A DNA stretch of 64,000 nt from an uncultured Eubacteriales bacterium (GCA_902793325.1 CADBCY010000039.1:1-64000), one strand, 5' to 3'. Counted from the stretch's first letter, positions 43,723-52,830 are shown. Program-made: numbers and translations. The notes: generated by a model from the letters alone, not told the origin.

Positions 43723-46107
43723 TCAGGATGCCTCCAGAAAGGTCTTGACGCGCCACTGGCCGTCGCGCAGGGTCAGCGTGATCGCGCCGCAGTCCCGCGT
43801 CAGGAAGGTCCTCGCGCCGACGGCCTTCAGCCGGTCGAGTATGATTTGGGCGGGGTGGCCGAAGCTGTTCTCGCCCACGGAGATGATCGCCAGCTCCGGC
43901 GTGCAGCGCCGGAGAAAGCGCGCGCTGGTGGCGTTGTCCGAGCCGTGGTGGGCCACCTTCAATACGTCCGCATCGGGGATGTCCGCGGGCTCGCCGGGGA
44001 TCTCCAGGTCCCCGGTGAACAGCGCGCCGCGGCCGTCGTGGGACACCAGCGCCAGCATCGAGCGGTCGTTGACGCCGGCGTCCGGGTCGTCCTCGCGCGC
44101 GGGGCCGTACACGGTGAGCGCGGTATCCGCGGACAGCGCGACGGCGTCGCCCGCGGCGAGCTCCCTCAGCGGCACGCCCATGCACTCCGCCCGCGCCAGC
44201 GCCTCCTCCACGGCGGGGGAGGTGATCGGCCGGTTCCGCCAGCCCGCGGGCAGGTACAGGGCGTCCGGCGTAAAGGCCGTCAGCACGTCCTCCAGCCCGC
44301 CCGCGTGGTCCTGGTGGGGGTGGGAGAGGAACACGCCGTCCAGGTGCAGGCAGGTGGCGCTGAGGTAGTCGGCGGCGGGCGTGTAGGTGTCCCCGGCGTC
44401 GATCAGGTAGGTGCGGCCCCGGGTGGTCACCACGGCGCAGTCTGCCTGGCCCGCGTCCAGGAACACGATCCTGAATTCCCAGCAGCGCGCGAAGGTCACC
44501 AGCGCGGACAGCCCCGCCACCAGCACCAGGCACAGCGGGAGCGCGGCGCGGATCCGCGGCTTCAAACGGCTCAGCTCCGACGCGGCCAGCAGGATCGCAG
44601 CGTGGAGCAGGATCAGCGGCAACGGGTAGCGCCCCACGCGCACGCCGGGCAGGGGCAGCGCCGCGCTCAGCGCGGTGACGGCGGTCAGCAGCGCGAACAG
44701 CCTGCCCGAAACCGCGGCGACGAGCGCGGCGGCGGGCATCCACAGGAAGGACAGGAGCACCGCCGCGACCGACAACAGGTAGCCCAGCATGCACACCGGC
44801 ACGCACACGAGGTTGAAGGGCAGCGCCAGCAGCGGCTGGACGCCGAAGAAGGCCACGACGCCCGGCAGGCTCGCCAACTGCGCCGCCAGCGACGCGCACA
44901 GCAGCGTGAGCGCGTACCGCAGCAGCTTCCACAGGGTCGCCCGGTAGACCGGGCTGTGGCGCGGGATGTGCTTTTCCACCCGCGGCACGCCAAACAGCCG
45001 CTGCAGCGGCGGCGTCAGCAGGATGAGCCCCGCCGTGGCGGAGTAGGAGAGCACGAAGCCGGGGTCCTCCACCGACAGCGGCCGCAGCAGGAGGCTCGCC
45101 AGCAGCGCCGCGCCGAGCCGGGTGACGCCGTCGGACGGAAGCCCCGCCACCGGCGCGAAGCTCAGTATGGCGAACATGATCAGCGCGCGCAGGAAGGAAG
45201 GCGTGAACCCCACCAGCGCGCCGTAGGGCAGCAACAGCAGCACCGCCAGCGCGTTGGCCCGGCGGCGGTTCATGACGAGACGCAGCACCGCGGCCAGCAG
45301 CGCCGCCAGCACCGTCACGTGGAGGCCGGAGATGCAGATTAAGTGGGCGGTGCCGGTGGCCTTCAGCGCCGCGCGCAGCTCCTCGCTCAGTTGCGTCCTG
45401 TCGCCCAGCAGCAGCGCCTGCACCAGCGGTGCGCTCTGCGGGAACAGCGCCCCGATGCGCCGCGACAGGATCCGCCGGACCTCCACCACCGCGGACTGCG
45501 CGTCCCGCACGGTGTCCAGCACTTCCACGTCCTCGATCTTCGCCGTCGCCATGGCGGACATGCCGTTGCGCCGCAGGTATGCGCCGAAGTCGAACTCGTA
45601 GGGATTGGTCACCGGGTCGTTGGCCCAGATGTGGCCGGTCAGCGACAGCCGCTGCCCGTAGGCGATTTCGGAGAGCGGCGCCGCGTCGCCCCGCAGGTAC
45701 AGCCGCACCCGGAGGTCCGACGGGCGGTCGCCCAGGCGCTCCAGCCGGAATTTGAAGATGACGCGGCCGGTGTCCGGGTTGGTATAGGGTTCGGAGGCCA
45801 CGCGGCCCAGCATCGGCATGGAGTACAGCGTGCGCACCGCGGGCACGCGCTCCACCGCCGCCTGGTAGCGCAGCGCGCCGGCGGGCAGCGCCGCCAGCAG
45901 CAGCAGGACCGCGGCCAGGCGGCGGGTTCGGGGGCGCCTCCGCGCGGCGAGGCCCGCAAAGCCCAGCACCGAGGCGCACAGCGCGACGGCACGCGCGGGC
46001 ATGCGCACGCGCCCGGCGAGCAGCACGCCCGCCAGGAAGCAGACCGCGAACGACGCCAGCGGCCTCGATCGAACCTGCCGCGCCAGGAAGCGGCCCGCCG
46101 TCCTCAT
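43723..46107 (-). CDS. comEC: ComEC/Rec2 DNA-uptake channel protein
   Basis: A 794-residue competence protein that forms the inner-membrane channel for transforming DNA. An N-terminal DUF4131 region with OB-like fold (about 20-190), a central Competence transmembrane domain (about 210-500, LICISGLHVTVLAALLAAV and TPSFLRALIMFAILSFAP) and a C-terminal metallo-beta-lactamase domain (about 520-790) with DAGQADCAVV, LIDAGDTY and FLSHPHQDHAGG are present. It is full length, so natural transformation is conceivable; no comEA or comEB is adjacent. It sits between an MBL hydrolase gene upstream and holA downstream. Confidence 0.94.
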   Translation of the reverse strand: MRTAGRFLARQVRSRPLASFAVCFLAGVLLAGRVRMPARAVALCASVLGFAGLAARRRPRTRRLAAVLLLLAALPAGALRYQAAVERVPAVRTLYSMPMLGRVASEPYTNPDTGRVIFKFRLERLGDRPSDLRVRLYLRGDAAPLSEIAYGQRLSLTGHIWANDPVTNPYEFDFGAYLRRNGMSAMATAKIEDVEVLDTVRDAQSAVVEVRRILSRRIGALFPQSAPLVQALLLGDRTQLSEELRAALKATGTAHLICISGLHVTVLAALLAAVLRLVMNRRRANALAVLLLLPYGALVGFTPSFLRALIMFAILSFAPVAGLPSDGVTRLGAALLASLLLRPLSVEDPGFVLSYSATAGLILLTPPLQRLFGVPRVEKHIPRHSPVYRATLWKLLRYALTLLCASLAAQLASLPGVVAFFGVQPLLALPFNLVCVPVCMLGYLLSVAAVLLSFLWMPAAALVAAVSGRLFALLTAVTALSAALPLPGVRVGRYPLPLILLHAAILLAASELSRLKPRIRAALPLCLVLVAGLSALVTFARCWEFRIVFLDAGQADCAVVTTRGRTYLIDAGDTYTPAADYLSATCLHLDGVFLSHPHQDHAGGLEDVLTAFTPDALYLPAGWRNRPITSPAVEEALARAECMGVPLRELAAGDAVALSADTALTVYGPAREDDPDAGVNDRSMLALVSHDGRGALFTGDLEIPGEPADIPDADVLKVAHHGSDNATSARFLRRCTPELAIISVGENSFGHPAQIILDRLKAVGARTFLTRDCGAITLTLRDGQWRVKTFLEAS

Positions 46108-46110
46108 GGC

Positions 46111-46824
46111 TCAGATGTAGTATTCCGCGCCCAGCTCGGCGATCTCGGCGGCGGGGAAGGCCGTCCGCGCCTCCGCCAGCAGATCGGCGGGGTCGTACTT
46201 CGGGTTGAAGTGGGTGAGCAGCAGCCGCTTGGCGTGGGTGTCCCGGGCCAGCCGCCCGCAGAGCTCCGCGGAGTAGTGCGGCGCGGCGGGGGTATGGTCG
46301 GCCCCGGAGAGCCCGCAATCGGCCAGCAGCAGGTCCGCGCCCTCGCAGAACAGCTCCACCAGCGGGTCCCGGTTGGAATCGCCGGTGAAGGCGAAGCGCG
46401 CGCCGTCGCACTCCACGCGGATGGCGTTGGTCTCCACAGGGTGCCGGGCGGGGGAGAAGGCGACCTTCATCTCGCCGATGACGATGTCCTCCGCGGGCCA
46501 CAGGTCGAAGCAGGGGCACTTCAGCAGCGCGCGCACCGGCTCGGGCGTCGCGGGGGCGTACACCGGCAGCGGCCGGGGGCGGGGCCGGAACTGCAGCGCG
46601 TACTGCATGGGCAGCATGTCCGACATGTGGTCGTAGTGCAGATGGCTCAGCAGCACGGCGTCCAGGCCGTCGAGCGCGTCCGCCGCCATCAGGTTCGCCA
46701 GCACGCCCGTGCCGCAGTCGATCAGCACGCGGGTGTCGCCGCCGTCGCTCTCCAGCAGGTAGCCGGAGCAGGCGCCGCCGGGGGCGGGGTAGGGGCCGTT
46801 GTTGCCCAGGATCTTCAGCTTCAT
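46111..46824 (-). CDS. MBL-fold metallohydrolase, RNase Z-like
   Basis: A 237-residue metallo-beta-lactamase-fold hydrolase. Zinc ligands are in SHLHYDHMSDM (HxHxDH, near residue 62), SPARHPVETNA (third His region), FTGDSNRD (bridging Asp) and LTHFNPKYD (last His). The order matches the RNase Z/ElaC-like subgroup acting on phosphodiesters. The ATG follows GAGG at eight bases. It precedes comEC by three bases on the same strand, so the three genes MBL-comEC-holA are one transcript. Confidence 0.9.
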   Translation of the reverse strand: MKLKILGNNGPYPAPGGACSGYLLESDGGDTRVLIDCGTGVLANLMAADALDGLDAVLLSHLHYDHMSDMLPMQYALQFRPRPRPLPVYAPATPEPVRALLKCPCFDLWPAEDIVIGEMKVAFSPARHPVETNAIRVECDGARFAFTGDSNRDPLVELFCEGADLLLADCGLSGADHTPAAPHYSAELCGRLARDTHAKRLLLTHFNPKYDPADLLAEARTAFPAAEIAELGAEYYI

Positions 46825-46927
46825 GGGAAACGCCTCGCTTTGCTCGAAAGGATGTCTGACTGGATTATACCACACCCCGTCCCCGCCGCACAACCGCAAA
46901 GCGCAGAAAGTTTCGCGGCGGGGGGCG

Positions 46928-46956
46928 TTGACAGCGGGGGCGGCGCGGCCTATAAT
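46928..46956 (+). promoter_or_regulatory. Sigma-A promoter of the BI-1-like gene
   Basis: TTGACA (46928-46933) and TATAAT (46951-46956), 17-base spacer, 44 bases before the ATG. Confidence 0.88.
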
Positions 46957-46999
46957 GGTTTCAGATCGAAATGCGGAGATCCCGAAGGGAGGATACGAC

Positions 47000-47686
47000 A
47001 TGAATATCGGCAACACCCCCGAGTCGCTGGAGGCCCGGCGCGAGCTGCGGGAGGGGGATGTGGAGCTGTCTGAGCGCGCCTTCAACGGCGTCATCGGCGG
47101 CGTGCTGCTGTGGGGCTTTTTGCTGAACTACCTGACCGTCGCGTTCTGGGGCGACGACGTCGTGCGCATGCTGAGCCGGGACGGTGCGTCTACCGTGTTC
47201 TTCATCGCCTACTTCGTGCTGGCCATCGTGGGCGGGATCCTGATTCGCCGGCCGAGCCCCGTGCTGAGCTTCGTGGGCTACAACCTCATCGCCGTGCCCG
47301 TGGGCATGGTGCTGTGCCTGGCGCTGCAGGGCGCGGCGAACAGCGATGTCAAGACCGCCGTGCTGATGACCGCCATCGTCACGCTGGTGTTCATGATTGC
47401 CGCCACGGTGTTTCCGGACTTCTTCCTGAGCTTGGGGCGGGTGCTGCTGTTCGGCCTGGGCATGCTGATCGTGGGCGGGCTGGTCTGCGCGCTGTTCTTC
47501 CCGCAGGCGACGTTCGCCTGGGTGGGCGCGGGCCTGTTTTCGCTGTACATCGGCTACGACTGGGCGCGAGCCAACACCTGCGCGCGCACGCTGGACAACG
47601 CCGTCGACCTGGCCGCCAACCTGTACCTGGACATCATCAACCTGCTGCTGCGGATCCTGGAGATCATGGCGCGCAAGAAGGACTGA
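47000..47686 (+). CDS. Bax inhibitor-1/YccA-family membrane protein
   Basis: 228 residues with seven hydrophobic helices. LSERAFNGVIGGVLLWGFLL opens helix 1, the middle helices carry SFVGYNLIAVPVGMVLCLAL, and the C-terminal LYLDIINLLLRILEIMARKKD is the typical BI-1/YccA tail. Bacterial members (YetJ) are pH-sensitive calcium leak channels; others modulate FtsH, which is encoded 1.5 kb away. The ATG at 47000 has GGAGG seven bases upstream. Single-gene transcript. Confidence 0.88.
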   Translation: MNIGNTPESLEARRELREGDVELSERAFNGVIGGVLLWGFLLNYLTVAFWGDDVVRMLSRDGASTVFFIAYFVLAIVGGILIRRPSPVLSFVGYNLIAVPVGMVLCLALQGAANSDVKTAVLMTAIVTLVFMIAATVFPDFFLSLGRVLLFGLGMLIVGGLVCALFFPQATFAWVGAGLFSLYIGYDWARANTCARTLDNAVDLAANLYLDIINLLLRILEIMARKKD

Positions 47687-47721
47687 CCGGCGGCCTCCCG
47701 GCAGAAATCCTCCGCCCGCGC

Positions 47722-47750
47722 TTGTGCAAACGCAAAAGGTGTGCTATAAT
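47722..47750 (+). promoter_or_regulatory. Promoter of tRNA-Leu(TAA)
   Basis: TTGTGC (47722-47727) and TATAAT (47745-47750), 17-base spacer. The mature tRNA 5' end is only nine bases after the -10. Confidence 0.75.
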
Positions 47751-47758
47751 GATTGTGC

Positions 47759-47839
47759 GCGGCTGTGGTGGAATGGCAGACACAACGGACTTAAAATCCG
47801 TAGGCTTCGGTCGTGCGGGTTCAAGTCCCGCCAGCCGCA
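47759..47839 (+). tRNA. tRNA-Leu (TAA)
   Basis: An 81-nt cloverleaf with variable arm, acceptor GCGGCTG/CAGCCGC, anticodon loop CTTAAAA (TAA) and T-loop GGTTCAAGTCC. CCA is not encoded (the discriminator A is followed by CTG), so a CCA-adding enzyme is required, unlike the other five tRNAs here. Confidence 0.95.
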
Positions 47840-47845
47840 CTGATT

Positions 47846-47881
47846 CAACCCGCGTCCGGGCGAAATGCCGGGCGCGGGTTG
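47846..47881 (+). terminator. Terminator of tRNA-Leu(TAA)
   Basis: A long stem of about 14 bp (CAACCCGCG to CGCGGGTTG with inner CCGG/CCGG), six bases after the tRNA, followed by ATTGT. Confidence 0.75.
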
Positions 47882-47962
47882 ATTGTGCCATGGCGGGGAA
47901 GGGCAAAAGAAAACGGTCCGACGCCGGATGGCGCTGAACCGCGTGTCGTGGAAACGGAACGA

Positions 47963-48172
47963 TTACAGGTCGATGGAACCCTCGGCCTCGCCGTTGACGA
48001 CGTAGTACACCTTGGCTTCCTGGGGCTTCACGTAGATGTTCAGGGTCTCGATGGCGGAAACCTTGTTGCCCTTGTCCTTCCAGTCGTTCTTCACATTCGC
48101 CTCAACGGCGCCCAGGTCAAATTCCTGACCGTCGAACTGAAGCACGGTCTGCTGCTTGATCTTCGTAGCCAT
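47963..48172 (-). CDS. DUF6465 family small protein
   Basis: 69 residues, soluble. FDGQEFDLGAVEANVKNDW and the C-terminal VYYVVNGEAEGSIDL match the DUF6465 family, common in Clostridia and of unknown role. The ATG at 48172 has GGAGG eight bases upstream, and a clear promoter lies at 48238-48266. It is transcribed alone. The small size, high Lys content and strong expression signals suggest an abundant housekeeping protein. Confidence 0.82.
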   Translation of the reverse strand: MATKIKQQTVLQFDGQEFDLGAVEANVKNDWKDKGNKVSAIETLNIYVKPQEAKVYYVVNGEAEGSIDL

Positions 48173-48237
48173 TGTCAAATCCTCCATATCGGTTCGGTTG
48201 TCGTCGGATCGGGCCGGATGCCCGCCGCTCGACAATT

Positions 48238-48266
48238 ACTATAGCAAAATGACCGTTAACTTGCAA
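48238..48266 (-). promoter_or_regulatory. Promoter of the DUF6465 gene
   Basis: On the minus strand TTGCAA (48266-48261) and TATAGT (48243-48238), 17-base spacer. Confidence 0.8.
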
Positions 48267-48405
48267 GTGCATCCCTGTGAAATTGCAAAATGGAAACTGT
48301 GCGATGTAGACAAAGCAACGTATTGTTCTGCATCCCTTTGCCAGTGTTTTTGAGAAAATGACGCAAGCTTTGTGTTAATCATTCATAATAATCGAAAATG
48401 CATAT

Positions 48406-48443
48406 AAAAGGGCCGTCCCGGACGATGTGAACGGGACGGCCCT
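48406..48443 (-). terminator. Terminator of the tilS-hpt-ftsH operon
   Basis: A 12-bp stem AGGGCCGTCCCG (48409-48420) with CGGGACGGCCCT (48432-48443), followed on the minus strand by TTTTATATG, 17 bases after the ftsH stop. Confidence 0.9.
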
Positions 48444-48459
48444 GTGTTGCGCCGCGGGG

Positions 48460-50428
48460 TTATTCCTCCGCCTCGCCGGGGACGGGCTCCTCGGGGATGG
48501 ATTCCTCGGGGACGGGCTCCTCGGGGACGGGCTCCTCGGGGACGGGCTGGTCGATGGCGGTGTCCTCGACGAAGCCGGTCTCCACCGCGTCGTGCTTCGC
48601 GGGCACGCCCGCCATGAAGGCGTCGAACTCGGCCTTGTCGATCTTTTCCTTCTCGATCAGGATTTTCGCCAGGCCGTGGAGCTGGTCGAGGTGCTCGTTC
48701 AGGATGTCGCTGGCGCGGTTGTAGGCCTCCTGCAACAGGGCGTGCACCTCGTTGTCGATGTCGGTGTTCACCTTCTCGGAGAAGCCGGAATTCTGCTGGC
48801 CGAAGCTCTTGCCGAGGAACACCTCGTGCTCCGTGCCCAGGTACACCGGGCCGATGCGGCTGCTCATGCCGTATTCGGTCACCATGCTGCGGGCGATCTC
48901 GGTGGCCTGCTTGATGTCGCTGGACGCGCCGGTGGTCACGTCCCCGAAGATCAGCGCCTCGGCCACGCGGCCGCCCATGGCGCTGGCCATCTGGGCCTTC
49001 ATGCGGGAGGTGGTCACGTAGTTGAACTCCTCCTGCGGCAGGTACATGGTGTAGCCGCCCGCGGCGCCGCGGGGGATGGTGGTGATCTCGTGCACGTCGT
49101 CGCACTCGGGGATGTAGTAGGCGACGATGGCGTGGCCGCCCTCGTGGTAGGCCACCAGCTTGCGGTCCATTTCCGTGACCTTGCGGCTCTTCTTCTCTGG
49201 GCCGGCCATGACGCGCGTGATGGCCTCCTCGATGGTGGGCATGTCGATGATCTCCGCGCCGTTGCGGGCGGTGAGCAGCGCAGCCTCGTTCATCACGTTC
49301 ATCAGGTCCGCGCCGGTGAAGTAGGGCGTGCGCCGGGCCAGCACCCGCAGGTCCACGTCGGGGCCGAGGGGCTTGTTGCGGCTGTGTACGCGGAGGATCT
49401 CCTCGCGGCCCTTCACGTCGGGATAGTTCACCACGATGCGCCGGTCGAAGCGGCCGGGGCGCAACAGCGCGGGGTCGAGGATGTCCGAGCGGTTGGTGGC
49501 CGCCATGACGATGACGCCCTCGTTGTGGGTGAAGCCGTCCATCTCCACGAGCAGCTGGTTCAGCGTCTGCTCGCGCTCGTCGTGGCCGCCGCCCAGGCCC
49601 GCGCCGCGCTGGCGGCCCACCGCGTCGATCTCGTCGATGAACACGATGGAAGAAGGGCACGCCCGCCTCGCCGGCCACGGCGCGGGCCAGCAGCGTCTTG
49701 CCGGTGCCGGGCGGGCCGACCAGCAGCACGCCCGTGGGGATGCGCGCGCCCACCTTGGTGAAGCGCTGGGGGTTTTTCAGGAACTGCACGATCTCCTGCA
49801 GCTCCTCCTTTTCCTCGTCCGCGCCGGCCACGTCGCTGAAGTTGACCTTGTTGCCGCTGGGGTCGGTGAGCCGCGCCCGGGAGCGCCCGAAGCTCATCAT
49901 GCCCTTGCCGCCGCCCGTCTGCTGGCGCATCAGGAAGTACCAGAGCAGGCCGAACAGCACCACCGTCACCAGCAGCGGCACCCATTCCACCCACCACGCG
50001 GCCTGCGCGGGCTGGCGGGAGGTGATTTCAAAGTCGTACTCCGTGGGGCTGACCGCGCGGCCGAGCACGCTCTCGTAGATGGCGTTGACGTCGGCGTAGA
50101 ACTGGATCTCGCTGGGCAGCACGCACTGGATGTCGTAATTGCCGGTCACTTCAAAGGAGGCGAGGCTGTCCTCGTTGACGCCCTTGAGCGTGCCGGACTG
50201 GATCACGACCTTGGCCAGGGTCTTGCCCTGCATCTCGCCGGTCAGCTTTTCGCCCTGGCTGTGGCGCAGGTCGGCTTCCACCCACTCCAGGAGCGAGGAA
50301 TAGCTGATGCTCTCGGTGGTGGGCTGGGAGCCTTCGCTGAGCATGTGCACCATCAGCAGGATCACGGCCAGCAGCAGCAGGTACATCAGCGGGCCCTGGA
50401 GCACTTTACGAAGGGGCTTCTTGTTCAA
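48460..50428 (-). pseudogene. ftsH: ATP-dependent zinc metalloprotease FtsH, disrupted by an internal ~95-nt deletion
   Basis: A membrane AAA+ protease that degrades misfolded membrane proteins. The N-terminal part (TTG start at 50428) has two helices flanking an extracytoplasmic domain, then Walker [22 protein letters not shown]. It breaks off after VPFF at about 49648. The second part resumes in another frame at Walker [16 protein letters not shown], with the SRH and the zinc site HEGGH intact, and ends with VPEEP repeats. Compared with E. coli FtsH, 32 residues including the pore loop (F-V-E-M-F-V-G-V-G) are missing. That is 95 bases, which also shifts frame. FtsH is usually important for growth, so an assembly collapse should be excluded. 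Confidence 0.88.
48478..48552 (-). repeat. Five 15-bp in-frame repeats in the ftsH tail
   Basis: Five consecutive 15-base units (48478, 48493, 48508, 48523, 48538), each coding for a V/I-P-E-E-P/S type pentapeptide at the FtsH C-terminus. Unit 2 is the most diverged. The in-frame period preserves coding. Confidence 0.92.
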
Positions 50429-50498
50429 GGCGGAGGTCCTCTCTTTCCGGGAAGGAAGGTTCAGATTTCAGTCACAGCGGTTTGTACTGTAACATCTT

Positions 50499-50507
50499 AT
50501 TATACCA
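50499..50507 (-). promoter_or_regulatory. Extended -10 promoter directly upstream of ftsH
   Basis: On the minus strand TGGTATAAT (TGn plus TATAAT, 50507-50499), about 70 bases before the ftsH TTG, with no good -35. It would give ftsH a promoter independent of tilS-hpt. Confidence 0.6.
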
Positions 50508-50535
50508 GTATTACTTGGATTTATTGTAACGGTTC

Positions 50536-51084
50536 TCAACTGTTTTCGTAAACTTCGGGCTTCAGCACGCCGATGTAGGGGAGGTTGCGGTAGCGCTCGG
50601 CGTAGTCGAGGCCGTAGCCCACCACGAATTCATCCGGCACGATGAAGCCGAAGTAGTCGGTCTTCAGCGTGATGCCGGGCGCGCGGCGGGCGGGCTTGTC
50701 CAGGAGCGTGGCGATGCGGATGGACAGCGCGCCGCGGGCCCGGAGCATGCGGGTGAGGTAGGTGAGGGTGAAGCCGGAGTCGATGATGTCCTCCACGATG
50801 ACCACGTGGCGGTTCTCGATGGAGATGGCCAGGTCCTTGCGGATCTCCACCTCGCCGCTGGACTTGGTGGTCTTGCCGTAGCTGGACACCGCCATGAAGT
50901 CCAGCGCCACCGGAATGGACATGGCGCGCAGCAGGTCGGTGTAGAACATCACCGCACCCTTCAGGATGCACACCATCACGGGGTCCCTGCCCTCGTAGTC
51001 CCGGGCGATCTGCGCGCCCATCTCCCGCACGCGGGTCTGGATCTGCTCCTCGCTGAGCAATACCCTGGCGATGTCGTTCTGCAT
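50536..51084 (-). CDS. hpt: Hypoxanthine phosphoribosyltransferase
   Basis: A 182-residue type I PRTase that salvages hypoxanthine and guanine to IMP and GMP. The PRPP-binding motif is [17 protein letters not shown] near residue 98. [13 protein letters not shown] is the flexible catalytic loop near 67, and [15 protein letters not shown] and [19 protein letters not shown] are family blocks. It lies between tilS (20 bases upstream) and ftsH, the conserved Firmicute order. It complements the de novo purine operon of this window. Confidence 0.96.
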   Translation of the reverse strand: MQNDIARVLLSEEQIQTRVREMGAQIARDYEGRDPVMVCILKGAVMFYTDLLRAMSIPVALDFMAVSSYGKTTKSSGEVEIRKDLAISIENRHVVIVEDIIDSGFTLTYLTRMLRARGALSIRIATLLDKPARRAPGITLKTDYFGFIVPDEFVVGYGLDYAERYRNLPYIGVLKPEVYENS

Positions 51085-51104
51085 GGTCGTATCCTCCGTA
51101 CTCT

Positions 51105-52493
51105 TTATTCTTGGGCGGCTTGGGCAACCTGGGCAGAGAAGCCCGGGAGCAGCCTTCGCAGGTCAAAGGCGTAGTCGCAGCAAAGTGCCAGCGCTTCCCT
51201 CGCGCCGGGGCACAGCTTCGCGTCCTCGGAAATGCCGACGCCGCAGACCCACAGCACGCGGTTGTCCCGCGCGACCAGCGCCAGGCAGTCGCGAAGGGGA
51301 CGGTCGATCCTGCGGTCGGTCAGGTAGTCGGACAGCAGCTTTTCCCCGCAGCCGAGCGGCCGGATGCGGTCGCCCGGGCGGCGCGTGCGCACGACGGCGT
51401 TCCGGAGGGCCTCCGGGTCCAGCGCCTGGCGCATGGGATCGTCCCGGACCGGCGCGGGCGCGCAGGGCGAAGCGGTCAGCGTGCACAGCCCATCCAGCGC
51501 GGTGTCGCCGCCCAGGCGAAGGGGGACTTCAACAGACTTCGGTCGGTTATGGAGCAGGTACAGCCCCGCCCGGCCCCGCTCGATTGACAATCCTCCGGCC
51601 AGCGATGCCCGTCCGCGCGGTCGTTCCGCGAGTTCGGCGGCGGCGTTCAGGTGCGCCCAGTCGAGGCGCTCCCCGGCGAAGGCGCGCAGCGCGCGACGCA
51701 GTATGGCGGGGTGGAGCTCCGGAAACAGACCGAAGTACGTTCCGGATGGCAACCGGACGACGTGCTCGCGAATATAGACATCGGTCTGTTCCTGAATATA
51801 ATCGCTCTCGATTTGCGCGGCGTGGGCGTATCGGGCGGCGGCGGGCACGAACCCCGGGTAGGCGCGCTCCAGCGCGGGAATCCCGTCCAGCCGCAGGGCG
51901 TTGCGCGGGTTGTCGGCCACGACGTTGGTGCGATCCTCGCGCCACGGGATGCCGCGGCCCGCCAGGTACGCCGTCAGCCAGGCCTTGCGGACGCCGAGCA
52001 GCGGGCGGTACAGGTCGCCGGCGAAGGTCCGCATGCCGCCAATGCCCTCGGGACCCGTGCCCCGGGCCAGGTGCATCAGCACGGTCTCCGCCTGGTCGTC
52101 CATGTGGTGGGCCAGGGCGATATAGTCCGCGCGCACCGCGTCCTTCACCTGCTGGAGCCAACCGTAGCGCAGCCGCCGGGCGCAGCTCTCCAGCCCTTCG
52201 CCGGCGCGGGCGGCCTCGGCGGGCACGTCCAGCCGGACGGTGTGGAACGGGATGTCCAGCCGCGCGCACAGCGCCCGACAGGCCTCGGCGTCCCCGGCGC
52301 TCTCCGGGCGGATGCCGTGGTCCAGGTGGGCGGCGAACAGCGTCAGCGCCTCCCGCGCCCGCGCCTCCGCCAGCAGGCAGGCGAGGGCCACGGAATCCGC
52401 GCCGCCGGACAGCGCGATCAGCAGGCGCCTGCCGCGCACGGCGGAAAAATCGGGCGGCCGGCCCCGCTTTGCGCGCGCGATAGCAGTATCCAT
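51105..52493 (-). CDS. tilS: tRNA(Ile)-lysidine synthase TilS
   Basis: A 462-residue enzyme that adds lysine to C34 of tRNA-Ile(CAU), allowing AUA decoding. The ATP-pyrophosphatase P-loop is ALSGGADSVALACLL (residues about 26-40). AAHLDHGIRPESAGDAE and YIALAHHMDDQAETVLMHLARG are family blocks, followed by the TilS substrate-binding and C-terminal domains (about 330-450). Of two adjacent ATGs the one at 52493 leaves GAGG five bases upstream; the -10 of the promoter is only about 11 bases before it. It is the first gene of tilS-hpt-ftsH. Confidence 0.94.
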   Translation of the reverse strand: MDTAIARAKRGRPPDFSAVRGRRLLIALSGGADSVALACLLAEARAREALTLFAAHLDHGIRPESAGDAEACRALCARLDIPFHTVRLDVPAEAARAGEGLESCARRLRYGWLQQVKDAVRADYIALAHHMDDQAETVLMHLARGTGPEGIGGMRTFAGDLYRPLLGVRKAWLTAYLAGRGIPWREDRTNVVADNPRNALRLDGIPALERAYPGFVPAAARYAHAAQIESDYIQEQTDVYIREHVVRLPSGTYFGLFPELHPAILRRALRAFAGERLDWAHLNAAAELAERPRGRASLAGGLSIERGRAGLYLLHNRPKSVEVPLRLGGDTALDGLCTLTASPCAPAPVRDDPMRQALDPEALRNAVVRTRRPGDRIRPLGCGEKLLSDYLTDRRIDRPLRDCLALVARDNRVLWVCGVGISEDAKLCPGAREALALCCDYAFDLRRLLPGFSAQVAQAAQE

Positions 52494-52503
52494 CATGTCC
52501 TCT

Positions 52504-52532
52504 ATTATAATCGGTTTGGCTTCAATTCGCAA
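52504..52532 (-). promoter_or_regulatory. Promoter of tilS-hpt-ftsH
   Basis: On the minus strand TTGCGA (52532-52527) and TATAAT (52509-52504), 17-base spacer. The -10 is so near the ATG that the mRNA leader must be extremely short. Confidence 0.78.
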
Positions 52533-52536
52533 CCGA

Positions 52537-52564
52537 TTTTGTGCACAAAACGGCATAAATGCCG
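52537..52564. promoter_or_regulatory. Two back-to-back palindromes upstream of the tilS promoter
   Basis: TTTTGTGCACAAAA (52537-52550) is a perfect 14-bp palindrome. CGGCATAAATGCCG (52551-52564) follows with 6-bp arms around AA. They sit just upstream of the -35. A regulator-binding role is inferred. The remaining 266 bases to spoIVB show no gene. Confidence 0.5.
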
Positions 52565-52830
52565 GAAAAGAAGGTTAAAATCAGGATATACGCGCGCCGC
52601 CGCACGCATGCGCCGCCCGACGCTGGAAATCTTTACCGGCGCGCGACCGAAGCCCGGCGCGACGGGCGAGCCGCGGCGTTCGCGCGCGGCGAAATTCCCA
52701 TTCCCGCCAGACATTCCCGACGCGCGGCGGATTTGCCAGCATCCGCGCCGCGTCCGGCGGGCAAGTTATCGGAGAAGCGCGGTGGCGGCCGCGTTTCCTT
52801 CGAATTGTGCGGAGCGAGGAGGAATTCGAT

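Noticed and set aside
42133-46519. Two very long open frames (over 1000 codons, both strands) across holA-comEC
   Set aside because: Both are Arg/Gly/Ala/Gln-rich shadows crossing gene and terminator boundaries; the comEC and holA frames explain the region.
48478-48552. Short regular repeats that could suggest a CRISPR
   Set aside because: The 15-bp units have no spacers and are in-frame coding repeats in ftsH.
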